Shown: piece after piece, positions 8,319 through 16,451 of the stretch
Layout: each line of letters begins with the position of its first letter
Numbering within the stretch: the stretch's first letter is position 1
Source: Leifsonia aquatica
Lineage (GTDB): Bacteria > Actinomycetota > Actinomycetes > Actinomycetales > Microbacteriaceae
Assembly: GCF_014190775.1 (NCBI RefSeq)
Contig: NZ_JACHVP010000002.1
Coordinates: forward strand, 558,001-622,000
Direction of reading: 5' to 3'
DNA: 64,000 bases
Notes under the pieces: model-generated
Seen by the model: only the letters and a program-made list of their open reading frames with translations
Databases searched by the model: none
What the model was told of the DNA's origin: nothing
Translations under genes and position numbers: made by a program

Positions 8319-9494
8319 ATGAGAGCACTCACCTGGCAGGGGAACAAGAAGCTCGCCGTCGTCGACGCCCCCGACCCGCGCATCCAGGAGCCGACGGACG
8401 TGATCGTGCGCATCACGTCGTCCGCGATCTGCGGCTCCGACCTCCACCTGTACGACGTCCTCGGGCCGTTCCTGAGCGCCGGCGACATCCTGGGCCACGA
8501 GCCGATGGGGATCGTGGAGGAGGTCGGCGCCGACGTGCGCGAGCTCGCGGTGGGCGACCGGGTGGTGATCCCGTTCGTCATCGCGTGCGGGCACTGCCAC
8601 ATGTGCCGGCTGGGCCTCACGACCCAGTGCGAGACGACGCAGAACTACGACCAGGGCACGGGTGCCGCGCTGTACGGCTACACCGAACTCTACGGCTCCG
8701 TGCCCGGCGGCCAGGCCGAGCGCCTGCGCGTGCCGCTCGCCGACTTCAACGCGCTCAAGGTGGGCACCGAACTGCCCGACGAGCGGTACCTCTTCCTCAG
8801 CGACATCCTCCCGACCGCCTGGCAGGGCGTGCAGTACGCGAACCTCCCGGAGCGCGGCGTGCTCGGCGTCATCGGCCTCGGGCCGGTCGGGCAGTTCGTG
8901 AGCCGGATCGGCGTGCACCTCGGTCACCGGGTCGTCGCCGTCGACCCCGTCCCCGAACGGCGCGCGATGGCCGAGCGGCACGGCGTCGACACCTTCGACC
9001 TCTCCGACGACGCGGCCTCGTGGCTGCGCGAGGCCACCGACGGCCGCGGTCCGGACGCGGTCGTGGACGCGGTCGGGATGGAGGCCCACGGCAATCCGAC
9101 GACCGCCCTCACGCAGTCGGCGGTCGGTCTGCTGCCCGACCCGGTCGCCAAGAAGCTCATGACGACCGTCGGCGTCGACCGGCTCGCCGCGATGATGCTC
9201 GCGATCGACTCGGTCCGGCGCGGGGGCACGGTCTCGCTGAGCGGCGTCTACTCCGGCGTCGCCGACCCCATGCCGCTCATGAAGATGTTCGACAAGCAGC
9301 TCTCGCTGCGGATGGGGCAGTGCAACGTCCACTCCTGGCGCGACACCCTGCTCCCGCTCGTCGACGACCCGTCGGATCCGCTCGGCACCGAGGACCTCGT
9401 CACGCATCACGCTTCGATCGACGACGCTCCGGGCATGTACGACCTGTTCCGCGACAAGAAGGACGGCTGTGTCAAGGTCGTACTCCATCCCTGA
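8319..9494 (+). CDS. Zinc-dependent alcohol dehydrogenase (formaldehyde/threonine dehydrogenase-like MDR)
   Basis: The 391-residue product is a medium-chain dehydrogenase: catalytic zinc residues C38 in ICGSDLHL and GHE in LGHEPMG, a structural zinc site CGHCHMCRLGLTTQC, and the NAD-binding motif GLGPVG. The insert around VGLLPDPVAKKLMTTVGVD is typical of the glutathione-independent formaldehyde dehydrogenase-like subgroup. It should oxidise an alcohol or aldehyde with NAD. The next gene starts inside its last 26 bases, so it is the first gene of a five-gene, translationally coupled run. Confidence 0.88.
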   Translation: MRALTWQGNKKLAVVDAPDPRIQEPTDVIVRITSSAICGSDLHLYDVLGPFLSAGDILGHEPMGIVEEVGADVRELAVGDRVVIPFVIACGHCHMCRLGLTTQCETTQNYDQGTGAALYGYTELYGSVPGGQAERLRVPLADFNALKVGTELPDERYLFLSDILPTAWQGVQYANLPERGVLGVIGLGPVGQFVSRIGVHLGHRVVAVDPVPERRAMAERHGVDTFDLSDDAASWLREATDGRGPDAVVDAVGMEAHGNPTTALTQSAVGLLPDPVAKKLMTTVGVDRLAAMMLAIDSVRRGGTVSLSGVYSGVADPMPLMKMFDKQLSLRMGQCNVHSWRDTLLPLVDDPSDPLGTEDLVTHHASIDDAPGMYDLFRDKKDGCVKVVLHP

Positions 9495-10521
9495 GGCGGC
9501 AGTGCAGCAGGCGGCCGTGACCACGGACGGCGCCTCGTTCGCGCGCTTCCTCTCCGCATCGTCGTCGTGGGGAGGCAGCGTGGCGCCGATGCTCGCCGTC
9601 CTCCGTGCCGTCGAGCCAGGGTCGCTGCTCCCGTCGCCGGGTGCGGGGCAGACGGACGAGCGCCTCCGCCGGTTGGCGCGCGTCGCTGAGAGCGACGTGA
9701 CCGCCGCCCGGGTCCTCGAGCCGCACGTGGACGCCGTGGCCATACTCGCGGAGGCCGGGGAGCCGGCGCCCGAGCGCGGCACGACCTGGGGCGTGTTCGC
9801 CGCCGAGGCTCCGGACGCGGTGGTGCAGGCGATCCCCACCGCCGACGGCTGGCTGCTGCGCGGGCGCAAGGCGTGGTGCTCGCTCGCCGGCGAGCTGACC
9901 AATGCGCTCGTCACCGCGACGACCCTGACCGGCGAACGGCGGATGTTCGCGGTCGACCTCACGGCCGCCGAGGTCACCGCGGAGCCGGCCCACTGGGTCG
10001 CCCGCGGCCTGGCTGAGGTGGTGAGCGGCCCCGTCCGGTTCGACGGAGCGCTCGCGACGCCCGTGGGCGGCGACGGGTGGTACCTGGATCGTCCCGGCTT
10101 CCGCTGGGGCGCCGTCGGGGTCGCCGCCTGCTGGTGGGGCGGCTGCCTCCCGATCGCGGAGGCGCTGGCGGCGCGGGTGCGCCGTCGCCCCGACGATGAA
10201 CTCGGCGCGGCTCGCGCCGGCGAGCTGCACCGCGCGCTCGACGCCGGACGGCTCGCCCTCCGCGACGCCGCCGCGCGCATCGACAGCGGAGCGGTCGACG
10301 ACGCGGCTTTGCTCGCGCACGGCGTGCGCGGCACCGTGGCGGACGCCGTCGTGCTCGCCCTCGCCGCCGCCCGCGACGTGCTCGGACCGGCCGCCCTCGC
10401 CTTCGACGAGAGCCTCGCCCGGCGCTGCGCCGACCTCGAGCTGTACGTCGCCCAGTACCACCGGGGCCGCGACGACGCCTCCCTCGCCCGTCACCTGCCC
10501 GAAGCCGGGCTCGCGTGGTGA
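9469..10521 (+). CDS. Acyl-CoA dehydrogenase-like flavoprotein
   Basis: The GTG at 9469 has AAGGA five bases upstream and overlaps the dehydrogenase gene by 26 bases. The 350-residue product keeps the acyl-CoA dehydrogenase plan but is short and divergent: a helical N-terminal part, the middle-domain element WLLRGRKAWCSLAGELTNALV (the GxKxWCSGA-type flavin/substrate loop) and a helical C-terminal part. I cannot find a clear catalytic glutamate, so the reaction is uncertain. It is followed by a GTGA overlap with the PIG-L/methyltransferase gene, and probably modifies an intermediate of the same pathway. Confidence 0.75.
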   Translation: MSRSYSIPEAAVQQAAVTTDGASFARFLSASSSWGGSVAPMLAVLRAVEPGSLLPSPGAGQTDERLRRLARVAESDVTAARVLEPHVDAVAILAEAGEPAPERGTTWGVFAAEAPDAVVQAIPTADGWLLRGRKAWCSLAGELTNALVTATTLTGERRMFAVDLTAAEVTAEPAHWVARGLAEVVSGPVRFDGALATPVGGDGWYLDRPGFRWGAVGVAACWWGGCLPIAEALAARVRRRPDDELGAARAGELHRALDAGRLALRDAAARIDSGAVDDAALLAHGVRGTVADAVVLALAAARDVLGPAALAFDESLARRCADLELYVAQYHRGRDDASLARHLPEAGLAW

Positions 10522-11777
10522 GCTTCGACCCGCTCGTGACGGTGACGCCGCACGAGGAGTGGGAGGAGGAGGCGCGTCGCCGGGAGGTCCCGCGCCGGAC
10601 GGCCGAGTGGCTGGCCGGGTTCGACGCGGTCACCGTGCTCGCCGCGCATCCCGATGACGAGACCCTGGGCGCCGGCGGTCTGATCGCCTCGTGCGCGGAG
10701 GCGGGCATCCCCGTGTCCGTGGTGGTCGCCACGGTCGCCGAGCCGGCCCGGGCCGCGGAACTGGCCGAAGCGCTCGACCGCCTCGGCGTCACGACCGGAC
10801 CCGTCCTGCTGGGCCTGACCGACGGCCGGCTCAAGCACGAGGCCGACGCCCTGCGGAGCGGCCTGGAGCAGGTCCTCCGTGCCGACGGCACCCGGCGGCT
10901 CGTGCTCGCGCCCTGGCCCGGCGACCGCCACGGAGACCACCGCACACTCGGCCGGGAGACCGCCGAGGTGTGCGCGGCGGCCGGTCACACCCTCCGCTAC
11001 TACCCGATCTGGCTCTGGCAGTGGGGGACGCCCGACGACCTCCCCTGGTCGCGCGCGTCGGAGGTGGAGCTGACCGGGGAGGCCCGCAAACGCAAGGGGG
11101 CGGCGCTCGCCGCGTTCCCGTCGCAGGTGCATTCGTCCGCCAACCCGTCCGGCGTCCTCCCCGCGGGTCTCCTCGAGCGTGCGGCCGCGGGGCGGGAGCT
11201 GCTGATCGAGCCGCAGGAGGATCCGCTCGGCGAGCACTTCGAGCGGCTGCACCGCGCCAGCGCGGACCCCTGGTCGGTGCGCACCCGCTGGTACGAGCGG
11301 CGCAAGCGCGCACTGACGCTCGCGTCCCTGCCGGCGGAACGCTACGGCCGTGCCCTCGAGCTCGGCTGCTCCAACGGCGAGCTCTCGGCCGCGCTCGCCC
11401 AGCGGTGCGATTCCGTGCTGGGGATCGACGCCTCCGCAGCCGCCGTCGAGCTCGCCACCCGTCGCACGGCGGAACTCCCCACCGTCCGCGTCGAGCGGAT
11501 GCGGGTGCCCGGCGAGTGGCCTGGCGGGGCCTTCGACCTGGTGGTCGTCTCCGAACTGGCCTACTACCTCGCGGCCGACCAGTGGAAAGCGACGATCGAC
11601 CGGATCGTGACCTGCCTCGCCCCGGGCGGCGCGGTGCTGCTGTGCCACTGGTCCGGCATCGCGGACGACTTCGCGCAGACGGGTGCGGAGGCGCATGAGC
11701 GTTTCGCCGCACAGTCGGGCCTGCGCCGGCTCGTCGGCCATGTCGACGAGTCGTTCCGGCTGGAGGTCTACCGATGA
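10518..11777 (+). CDS. Bifunctional PIG-L deacetylase / class I SAM-dependent methyltransferase
   Basis: Two enzymes are fused in about 419 residues. Residues 38-215 are a PIG-L/LmbE zinc deacetylase, with the metal motif AAHPDDETLG at about 43-51 and the second site DRHGDH; family members remove N-acetyl groups from amino sugars (MshB is one). Residues 255-415 are a Rossmann methyltransferase of the NodS-like kind, with SAM motif ALELGCSNGELSAAL and the post-motif FDLVVVSELAYYL. The GTG at 10518 overlaps the previous stop as GTGA. Together with the adjacent glycosyltransferase it points to deacetylation and methylation of a sugar-bearing molecule; the product is unknown. Confidence 0.85.
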   Translation: MSFDPLVTVTPHEEWEEEARRREVPRRTAEWLAGFDAVTVLAAHPDDETLGAGGLIASCAEAGIPVSVVVATVAEPARAAELAEALDRLGVTTGPVLLGLTDGRLKHEADALRSGLEQVLRADGTRRLVLAPWPGDRHGDHRTLGRETAEVCAAAGHTLRYYPIWLWQWGTPDDLPWSRASEVELTGEARKRKGAALAAFPSQVHSSANPSGVLPAGLLERAAAGRELLIEPQEDPLGEHFERLHRASADPWSVRTRWYERRKRALTLASLPAERYGRALELGCSNGELSAALAQRCDSVLGIDASAAAVELATRRTAELPTVRVERMRVPGEWPGGAFDLVVVSELAYYLAADQWKATIDRIVTCLAPGGAVLLCHWSGIADDFAQTGAEAHERFAAQSGLRRLVGHVDESFRLEVYR

Positions 11778-12448
11778 CCGTCGAGCATGTGATCGTCGCC
11801 GTGCCCGCGCGCGACGAGGAGGAGACGCTGGCGGCCTGCCTCGAGTCGGTGCTCGTCGCCTCCGCGCACGTGGAGGTGCCGGTGACCGTGGTGGTCGTCC
11901 TCGACGGCTGCGTGGACGCCTCGGCCGAGATCGCCCGGGGCTTCGCCGGAGTGCTGATCGTCGAGCGCGACCACGGCAACGTCGGCCGAGCGCGGCAGGA
12001 CGGCGTCGCGGCCGGCCTGGCCCAGGCCGCGTCCGCGCCGGAGCGGACCTGGATCGCCTTCACCGACGCCGACACCGTGGTCCCGCGCATGTGGCTGCAG
12101 GCGCATCTGGCGGCCGCCGAGAGCGCGGACCTCTTCGTCGGCGCGGTCGTTCCGCGCCTGGACGACCTGGATGCGGCCCGACGCCACGCCTGGACGCGCA
12201 GCCATCCGCCGGGCGCGACCCTGGGGCACGTCCACGGCGCCAACCTCGGGGTGCGCGCCAGCGCCTACGCGGAGGCGGGCGGTGTCCTTCCGCTCGTGGT
12301 GGGCGAAGACGTCGATCTCGTGGCACGGGTGAGGGCGTCCGGTCGCCCGGTCGTCGAGAGCGAGCAGCATCCCGTCCTCACCTCGGCACGTCTCGATGGC
12401 CGGGCGCCGGACGGGTACGCGGCCCACTTGCGCGCCCTGGTCTCGTGA
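11774..12448 (+). CDS. Family 2 glycosyltransferase
   Basis: The 224-residue product is a GT-A fold inverting glycosyltransferase: start VIVAVPARDEEETLAACLES, nucleotide-sugar loop VVLDGCVDAS, and the metal-binding FTDADTVVP. It lacks membrane helices, so it is a soluble or peripheral enzyme, shorter than polymerising GT2 enzymes and suited to adding one sugar. ATGA overlap with the deacetylase/methyltransferase upstream and GTGA overlap with the AraC gene downstream show a single translational unit. Donor and acceptor cannot be read from the sequence. Confidence 0.85.
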   Translation: MTVEHVIVAVPARDEEETLAACLESVLVASAHVEVPVTVVVVLDGCVDASAEIARGFAGVLIVERDHGNVGRARQDGVAAGLAQAASAPERTWIAFTDADTVVPRMWLQAHLAAAESADLFVGAVVPRLDDLDAARRHAWTRSHPPGATLGHVHGANLGVRASAYAEAGGVLPLVVGEDVDLVARVRASGRPVVESEQHPVLTSARLDGRAPDGYAAHLRALVS

Positions 12449-13386
12449 CGACCCGCGAGGAGCTGCGGACGTCGGACCCTGATGTCGCCCTCGACCTGCT
12501 CCGCGGGGTCTACCGCGGGGTCGAGCTGACCGTCCCGGCGAGCAGGCGGTTCAGCTGCGACCTCTCGGTCGTGGGCGACGAGCGCTTCTCCCTCGTGAGC
12601 GTCGACTTACGCTCGTCGGGCCGAGCCGCCATGGAAGCCCAGACCGCCTTCGTCGTCGGCGAGTCCGAGCTCCCGGTGCAGGTGTCGGCGGGCCGGCGCG
12701 TTCTCGACACGACGCAGCCGTACCTTCATCCGGTCGCGCCCGCGGAGGCGGAGTGGGAGGCGCACCTGCTGCTGAACGCGACCCAGCTCGAGGAGCGTCC
12801 GGTGCGGGAGCTGCTCGCCCAGCACTACGGGCGGGACGATCTCCCGGTGCGCTTCGCCGACGCTGCGCCCGTCTCTCCGGAGCGCGCCCGGCTCTGGTCG
12901 GCCGCCACCGCGCATGCCCGCGCCGTCGCGGCCGATCCCGAGGTGTTCTCGAGCGAGCTGGTGCGGGATGCGCTCTTCCGCAGTCTCACCGCCGCTCTGG
13001 TGTCCGTCTTCCCCAGCGACCTGCTCGACCTGCCCGCTGCGCGCGACGGGGCGACCGCGACCCCCGCGGCCGTGCGGCGGGCGATCGCGTACATGGAGGA
13101 GAACGTCGCGGACCCCATCAGCGTCGCCGACATCGCGAAGGCCGCGCGCCTGTCGGCCCGCGGGCTGCAGGAGGCGTTCCGCCGCGTGTTCGGCGACACC
13201 CCCACCCGCTACCTGCGCCGGATGCGGCTGGAGGCGGCCCGCGCCGACCTCCAGCGCCGCGAGCGGACGGACGGCGCGACGGTGGCGCAGATCGCGAGGC
13301 GGTGGGGCTTCAGCCATCTCCCGCGGTTCGCGACCTACTACCGCGAGACGTTCGGCGAGAGCCCGCGGGACACCCTCGACACGTGA
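12445..13386 (+). CDS. AraC family transcriptional regulator, last gene of the glycosyltransferase operon
   Basis: The GTG at 12445 overlaps the glycosyltransferase stop as GTGA. The 313-residue product has a beta-rich N-terminal sensing domain and a C-terminal AraC DNA-binding domain with both helix-turn-helix units: DPISVADIAKAARLSARGLQEAF and VAQIARRWGFSHLPRFATYYRETFG (shown in part). Having the regulator in the same transcript as the biosynthetic genes suggests autogenous control of that pathway. It is convergent with dps, 24 bases away. Confidence 0.85.
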   Translation: MTTREELRTSDPDVALDLLRGVYRGVELTVPASRRFSCDLSVVGDERFSLVSVDLRSSGRAAMEAQTAFVVGESELPVQVSAGRRVLDTTQPYLHPVAPAEAEWEAHLLLNATQLEERPVRELLAQHYGRDDLPVRFADAAPVSPERARLWSAATAHARAVAADPEVFSSELVRDALFRSLTAALVSVFPSDLLDLPAARDGATATPAAVRRAIAYMEENVADPISVADIAKAARLSARGLQEAFRRVFGDTPTRYLRRMRLEAARADLQRRERTDGATVAQIARRWGFSHLPRFATYYRETFGESPRDTLDT

Positions 13387-13410
13387 TCGAGGGGCCCGCG
13401 GGCGGCCGGC

Positions 13411-13989
13411 TCAGGCCTTGGCCGGCGTGCGGTTCTCGGCGCTGACCATCCAGGCGAGCTGCTCGAGGCGCTCGATGATCGCGTGGAGCTGGTCGGCAGA
13501 CGTCGGGTCGGCCTCGTCGACGTCGTCGTGCACCGAGCGCATCGTGCGGACCACGGCCTCCAGACGCGCGGTGATGAGGTCGATGGCGACGGCCGTGTCG
13601 ATCTCGCCGTTCGGGAAGTCGTCGAGCGTGGTGGACTCGGCGACCGTGCGGGAGCGGCCGTCCGGCGTGGCGTGGAGGGCGCGCATGCGCTCGGCGATGT
13701 CGTCGCTGAACTCGCGTGCCGCCTCGACGATCTCGTCGAGCTGGAGGTGCAGGTCGCGGAAGTTGTGCCCGACGATGTTCCAGTGCGCCTGCTTGCCCTG
13801 CAGGTGCAGTTCGATCAGGTCGACGAGCACGCGCTGCAGGTCGGCGGCCAGGGACGCGGGTGCGACGAAGCCGTGCTCCGCGTTCTCGCGACGGGTGGTG
13901 TGCTCGCCGGCCGCTTCGCCGCGCGGGCGAGAGGTGCGGGGCGCGGCGGCCGCGGTGGTCTTGGTGGTCTTCTTGGCGGTGGTGGCCAT
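13411..13989 (-). CDS. dps: Dps family DNA-protecting ferritin-like protein
   Basis: The 192-residue product has a Lys/Ala-rich N-terminal tail (about 45 residues) that in Dps proteins binds DNA, then the four-helix ferritin fold. The inter-subunit ferroxidase site is visible as QGKQAHWNIVG and HLQLDEIVEAAREFSDD. Dps dodecamers oxidise and store iron with peroxide and compact DNA in starvation or stress. The ATG at 13989 has GGAG eight bases upstream. It is a single-gene unit facing the AraC gene. Confidence 0.92.
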   Translation of the reverse strand: MATTAKKTTKTTAAAAPRTSRPRGEAAGEHTTRRENAEHGFVAPASLAADLQRVLVDLIELHLQGKQAHWNIVGHNFRDLHLQLDEIVEAAREFSDDIAERMRALHATPDGRSRTVAESTTLDDFPNGEIDTAVAIDLITARLEAVVRTMRSVHDDVDEADPTSADQLHAIIERLEQLAWMVSAENRTPAKA

Positions 13990-14092
13990 CGGTATCGCTC
14001 CTTGGACTCGATTCCCCACGGACGGTAGGCCGGTCGACCGGGCTTGTGAACGGGGTTGACGGGTCGGAATCGACCGTCCGGCCGCCGGATTG

Positions 14093-14104
14093 GTACATGT
14101 GTAC
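14093..14104. promoter_or_regulatory. Predicted TetR operator, GTAC-N4-GTAC, copy 1
   Basis: GTAC-ATGT-GTAC lies nine bases before the TetR start codon. The same GTAC-N4-GTAC layout occurs directly before the acetyltransferase gene at 14722-14733, so both genes are probably repressed by this TetR protein. Confidence 0.55.
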
Positions 14105-14113
14105 GCTGGCGGG

Positions 14114-14689
14114 ATGGCCGACAGCTCCCCTGCCGAGGCGCGCAGACCGCGGCGCCACGACCCCGCCCGGCGCGACCGGATCATCGACGCCTGCCTCGAT
14201 GTGATCGCCGAGCGCGGGGTCGCGGGCACGACGCATCGCCGGGTGGCGGAGGCCGCCGACGTCTCCCTGGGCTCGATGACCTACCACTTCACCGGCATGG
14301 ATGCCCTGCTCGGCGAGGCGTTCGACCGGTTCGCGCGCACCTTCAGCGCCGGGTTCGACGCGAGCATGGCGGCGTGCACGTCGGCCGCCGAGGCGCGGGA
14401 GGCGCTCGCCCGCCACATCCTGCACGAGGTCTTCGGCACCCCGCGGGAGCTCGTGCTGACGCAGGAGCTGTACACGCTGGCGGCACGGGACCCGCGCTAC
14501 CGGACCATCACGAACGCCTGGATGGGTCGGAGCCGCGCCGTGCTCGAGCGGCTCTTCGACCCGGTGACGGCGGGCATCCTGGACGCACTCGTCGAGGGGA
14601 TGACGCTGCACCGGGCGCTGGACGTCGAGCCGTACGACGCCTCGGCGGTGCGCGCCGCGATCGACCGGGTCGCGGGCGGGGCGGCCTGA
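14114..14689 (+). CDS. TetR family transcriptional regulator
   Basis: The 191-residue product has the TetR helix-turn-helix at residues 15-60 (RIIDACLDVIAERGVAGTT, HRRVAEAADVSLGSMTYHF) and a helical ligand domain of the type often named TetR_C for YieF-like regulators. The ATG at 14114 is chosen; the upstream GTG at 14090 would place the operator inside the gene. The downstream sugar O-acetyltransferase gene, 46 bases on, carries the same operator, so local and self-repression are likely. Confidence 0.87.
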   Translation: MADSSPAEARRPRRHDPARRDRIIDACLDVIAERGVAGTTHRRVAEAADVSLGSMTYHFTGMDALLGEAFDRFARTFSAGFDASMAACTSAAEAREALARHILHEVFGTPRELVLTQELYTLAARDPRYRTITNAWMGRSRAVLERLFDPVTAGILDALVEGMTLHRALDVEPYDASAVRAAIDRVAGGAA

Positions 14690-14721
14690 GCATTCGCTGC
14701 ATGCACGGGTTCACCCGCAAT

Positions 14722-14733
14722 GTACGATCGTAC
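14722..14733. promoter_or_regulatory. Predicted TetR operator, GTAC-GATC-GTAC, copy 2
   Basis: A perfect palindrome TGTACGATCGTACA (14721-14734) ends one base before the ATG at 14736. Its position over the start suggests it covers the transcription start of a leaderless or nearly leaderless transcript. It matches copy 1 in front of the TetR gene. Confidence 0.6.
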
Positions 14734-14735
14734 AC

Positions 14736-15317
14736 ATGAGTCACGACTACTTCGCCGGCGACCCCCGCACCAACCGTGAGCGCATGCTCGCCGGTGACCT
14801 CTACATCTCGGACGACCCGGAGAGCGAGCGCCTAGCCCTCCACGGGGCGCAGCTCGCCGACGCCTACCACCGCGCCTACATCGCCGGTGACGACGGGGCC
14901 CGCGCGATCCTCGAGGACCTCCTCGGAGCTTTGGGCGAGGATGCGTTCGTCAAGCCTCCGCTGTTCGTCGACTACGGCGCGCACATCACCGTCGGCGCCC
15001 GCACCTTCGTCAACTACAACCTCGTCGCGCTCGACGTGGCGAGCATCACGATCGGCGAGGACTGCCAGATCGGCCCCAACGTCCAGCTGCTGACCCCCAC
15101 CCACCCGGTCGACCCGCAACCGCGCCGCGACAAGCTGGAGGCGGCGGAGCCGATCGTCATCGGCGACAACGTCTGGTTGGGCGGCGGTGCGATCGTCTGC
15201 CCCGGCGTCACGATCGGCGACAACAGTGTGATCGGGGCCGGCTCGGTCGTCACCCGTGACGTCCCGGCGAACGTGGTCGCGGTCGGCAACCCCGCGAGAG
15301 TCCTCCGCGAGATCTGA
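14736..15317 (+). CDS. Sugar O-acetyltransferase (maltose/galactoside acetyltransferase-like)
   Basis: The 193-residue product has the Mac N-terminal segment (NRERMLAGDLYISDDPES) and a left-handed beta-helix of hexapeptide repeats (ITIGEDCQIGPNVQLLTP, VIVIGDNVWLGGGAIVCPG shown in part), with the catalytic His in TPTHPVD. Such enzymes acetylate the 6-OH of sugars with acetyl-CoA, usually to detoxify unmetabolised sugar. There is no ribosome binding site between the operator and the ATG, in keeping with leaderless translation. Confidence 0.92.
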   Translation: MSHDYFAGDPRTNRERMLAGDLYISDDPESERLALHGAQLADAYHRAYIAGDDGARAILEDLLGALGEDAFVKPPLFVDYGAHITVGARTFVNYNLVALDVASITIGEDCQIGPNVQLLTPTHPVDPQPRRDKLEAAEPIVIGDNVWLGGGAIVCPGVTIGDNSVIGAGSVVTRDVPANVVAVGNPARVLREI

Positions 15318-15391
15318 GTGTCGTGCCCGGAGGTACTTAACTTGGCGACGATTCCACTGCCCGCGGCTCGCCGCCGTGCGAGCCTGGCGGT

Positions 15392-15595
15392 ATGGCTGCC
15401 GGTTCCGAATCCATCATCGTCGGGTCCCTCTGGGAGCGGAGGAGCGATCACCGCCGGGTCGTGGTGACCGGGCACGTCGAGCTGGGCTACGGCATGTCCG
15501 ACGTCTACTGGGCGGGGACGGGCGGCTACATCGGCACCGGCCGGTGCGGCTCGCACGTCTGGCTGTCCCGCTACCGTCCGGTCGAAGCCGCCTAG
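15392..15595 (+). CDS. 67-aa hypothetical protein
   Basis: A short frame with good codon bias. The product contains SEDHRRV-like basic residues then VVVTGHVELGYGMSDVYW and ends GSHVWLSRYRPVEAA, rich in Gly, Tyr and Trp, suggesting a small beta-rich fold. Nothing recognised. The hydrolase gene starts ten bases after its stop, so the two are likely cotranscribed. Confidence 0.5.
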   Translation: MAAGSESIIVGSLWERRSDHRRVVVTGHVELGYGMSDVYWAGTGGYIGTGRCGSHVWLSRYRPVEAA

Positions 15596-15604
15596 GCTGG
15601 GGCG

Positions 15605-16417
15605 ATGCCGCACCTTCGCATCGCCGACATCGACGTCTACGAGGAGGTCGCCGGCGCCGGCGACCCCGTCGTCCTGCTGCACGGCGGGTTCTGCTCGCTC
15701 GAATCGTTGCGGGCGCAGAGCGACGCGCTCGTCGCCGACCACCGCGTCTTCGCCTTCGAGCGGCCGGGCCACGGTCGCTCGGCGGACGTGGAGGGCGAGT
15801 ACAGCTACGAGCGCGGGCTCGCCGAGACGGTCGCGTACCTCGACGCGAAGGGGATCGAGCGGGCCGACATCATCGGGTACAGCGACGGCGCCATCCTCGG
15901 CCTGCTGCTCGCGCTGGAGCATCCCGAACGGGTGCGGTCGCTCGTCGCGATCAGCGCCAACCTCGACCCGTCGGCATTCACGCACTCGCCCGAGGCGGCC
16001 GACGCCGTGGTGCTCGAGCCGCTCGGGCTGCCCGCGCACGTCGCGGACGCCGGGGAGCCGGAGCCCGACACGGAGCGCATGCACTACGACCGGCTCTCGC
16101 CCGACGGGCCCGAGCACGCGGACGTCGTCCTGGCGAAGCTGTTCCGCCTGTGGACGTCCGAACCGCGCATCGATCCGGCCGACCTCGGCCGCATCACCGC
16201 GCGCACGCTCGTCATGTCGGGCGACCGCGACACCATCCGGCCCGACCACAGCCTCCTGATCGCCTCGTCGATCCCGGGCGCGCAGCTGGCGATCGTGCCG
16301 GGTGCGACGCACGGTCTCGTGGCCGAACGGCCCGAGCTGATCGCGACGATCGTGCGCGCCTTCCTCGATGACGTGCGGCTCGACGAGGCGCAGACGGCCG
16401 GGCGCCCGTCGAGCTGA
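15605..16417 (+). CDS. Alpha/beta hydrolase
   Basis: The 270-residue product has the full alpha/beta hydrolase set: oxyanion-hole HGG (VVLLHGGFCS), nucleophile elbow GYSDGA, acid in MSGDRDTI and His in PGATHGLV near the C-terminus. It begins IADIDVYEEVAGAGDPVVLLH, the usual N-terminal strand pair. Substrate unknown. It follows the 67-aa gene by ten bases and ends 34 bases before the convergent VOC gene. Confidence 0.88.
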   Translation: MPHLRIADIDVYEEVAGAGDPVVLLHGGFCSLESLRAQSDALVADHRVFAFERPGHGRSADVEGEYSYERGLAETVAYLDAKGIERADIIGYSDGAILGLLLALEHPERVRSLVAISANLDPSAFTHSPEAADAVVLEPLGLPAHVADAGEPEPDTERMHYDRLSPDGPEHADVVLAKLFRLWTSEPRIDPADLGRITARTLVMSGDRDTIRPDHSLLIASSIPGAQLAIVPGATHGLVAERPELIATIVRAFLDDVRLDEAQTAGRPSS

Positions 16418-16451
16418 GCGCCTGTCGAGCCCAGTACCCGGACGCGCCCGG

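Noticed and set aside
6891-10334. A 1147-codon open frame on the minus strand
   Set aside because: Only its last 298 codons (6891-7787) are a real gene; the rest is a high-GC shadow of the plus-strand dehydrogenase and ACAD-like genes.
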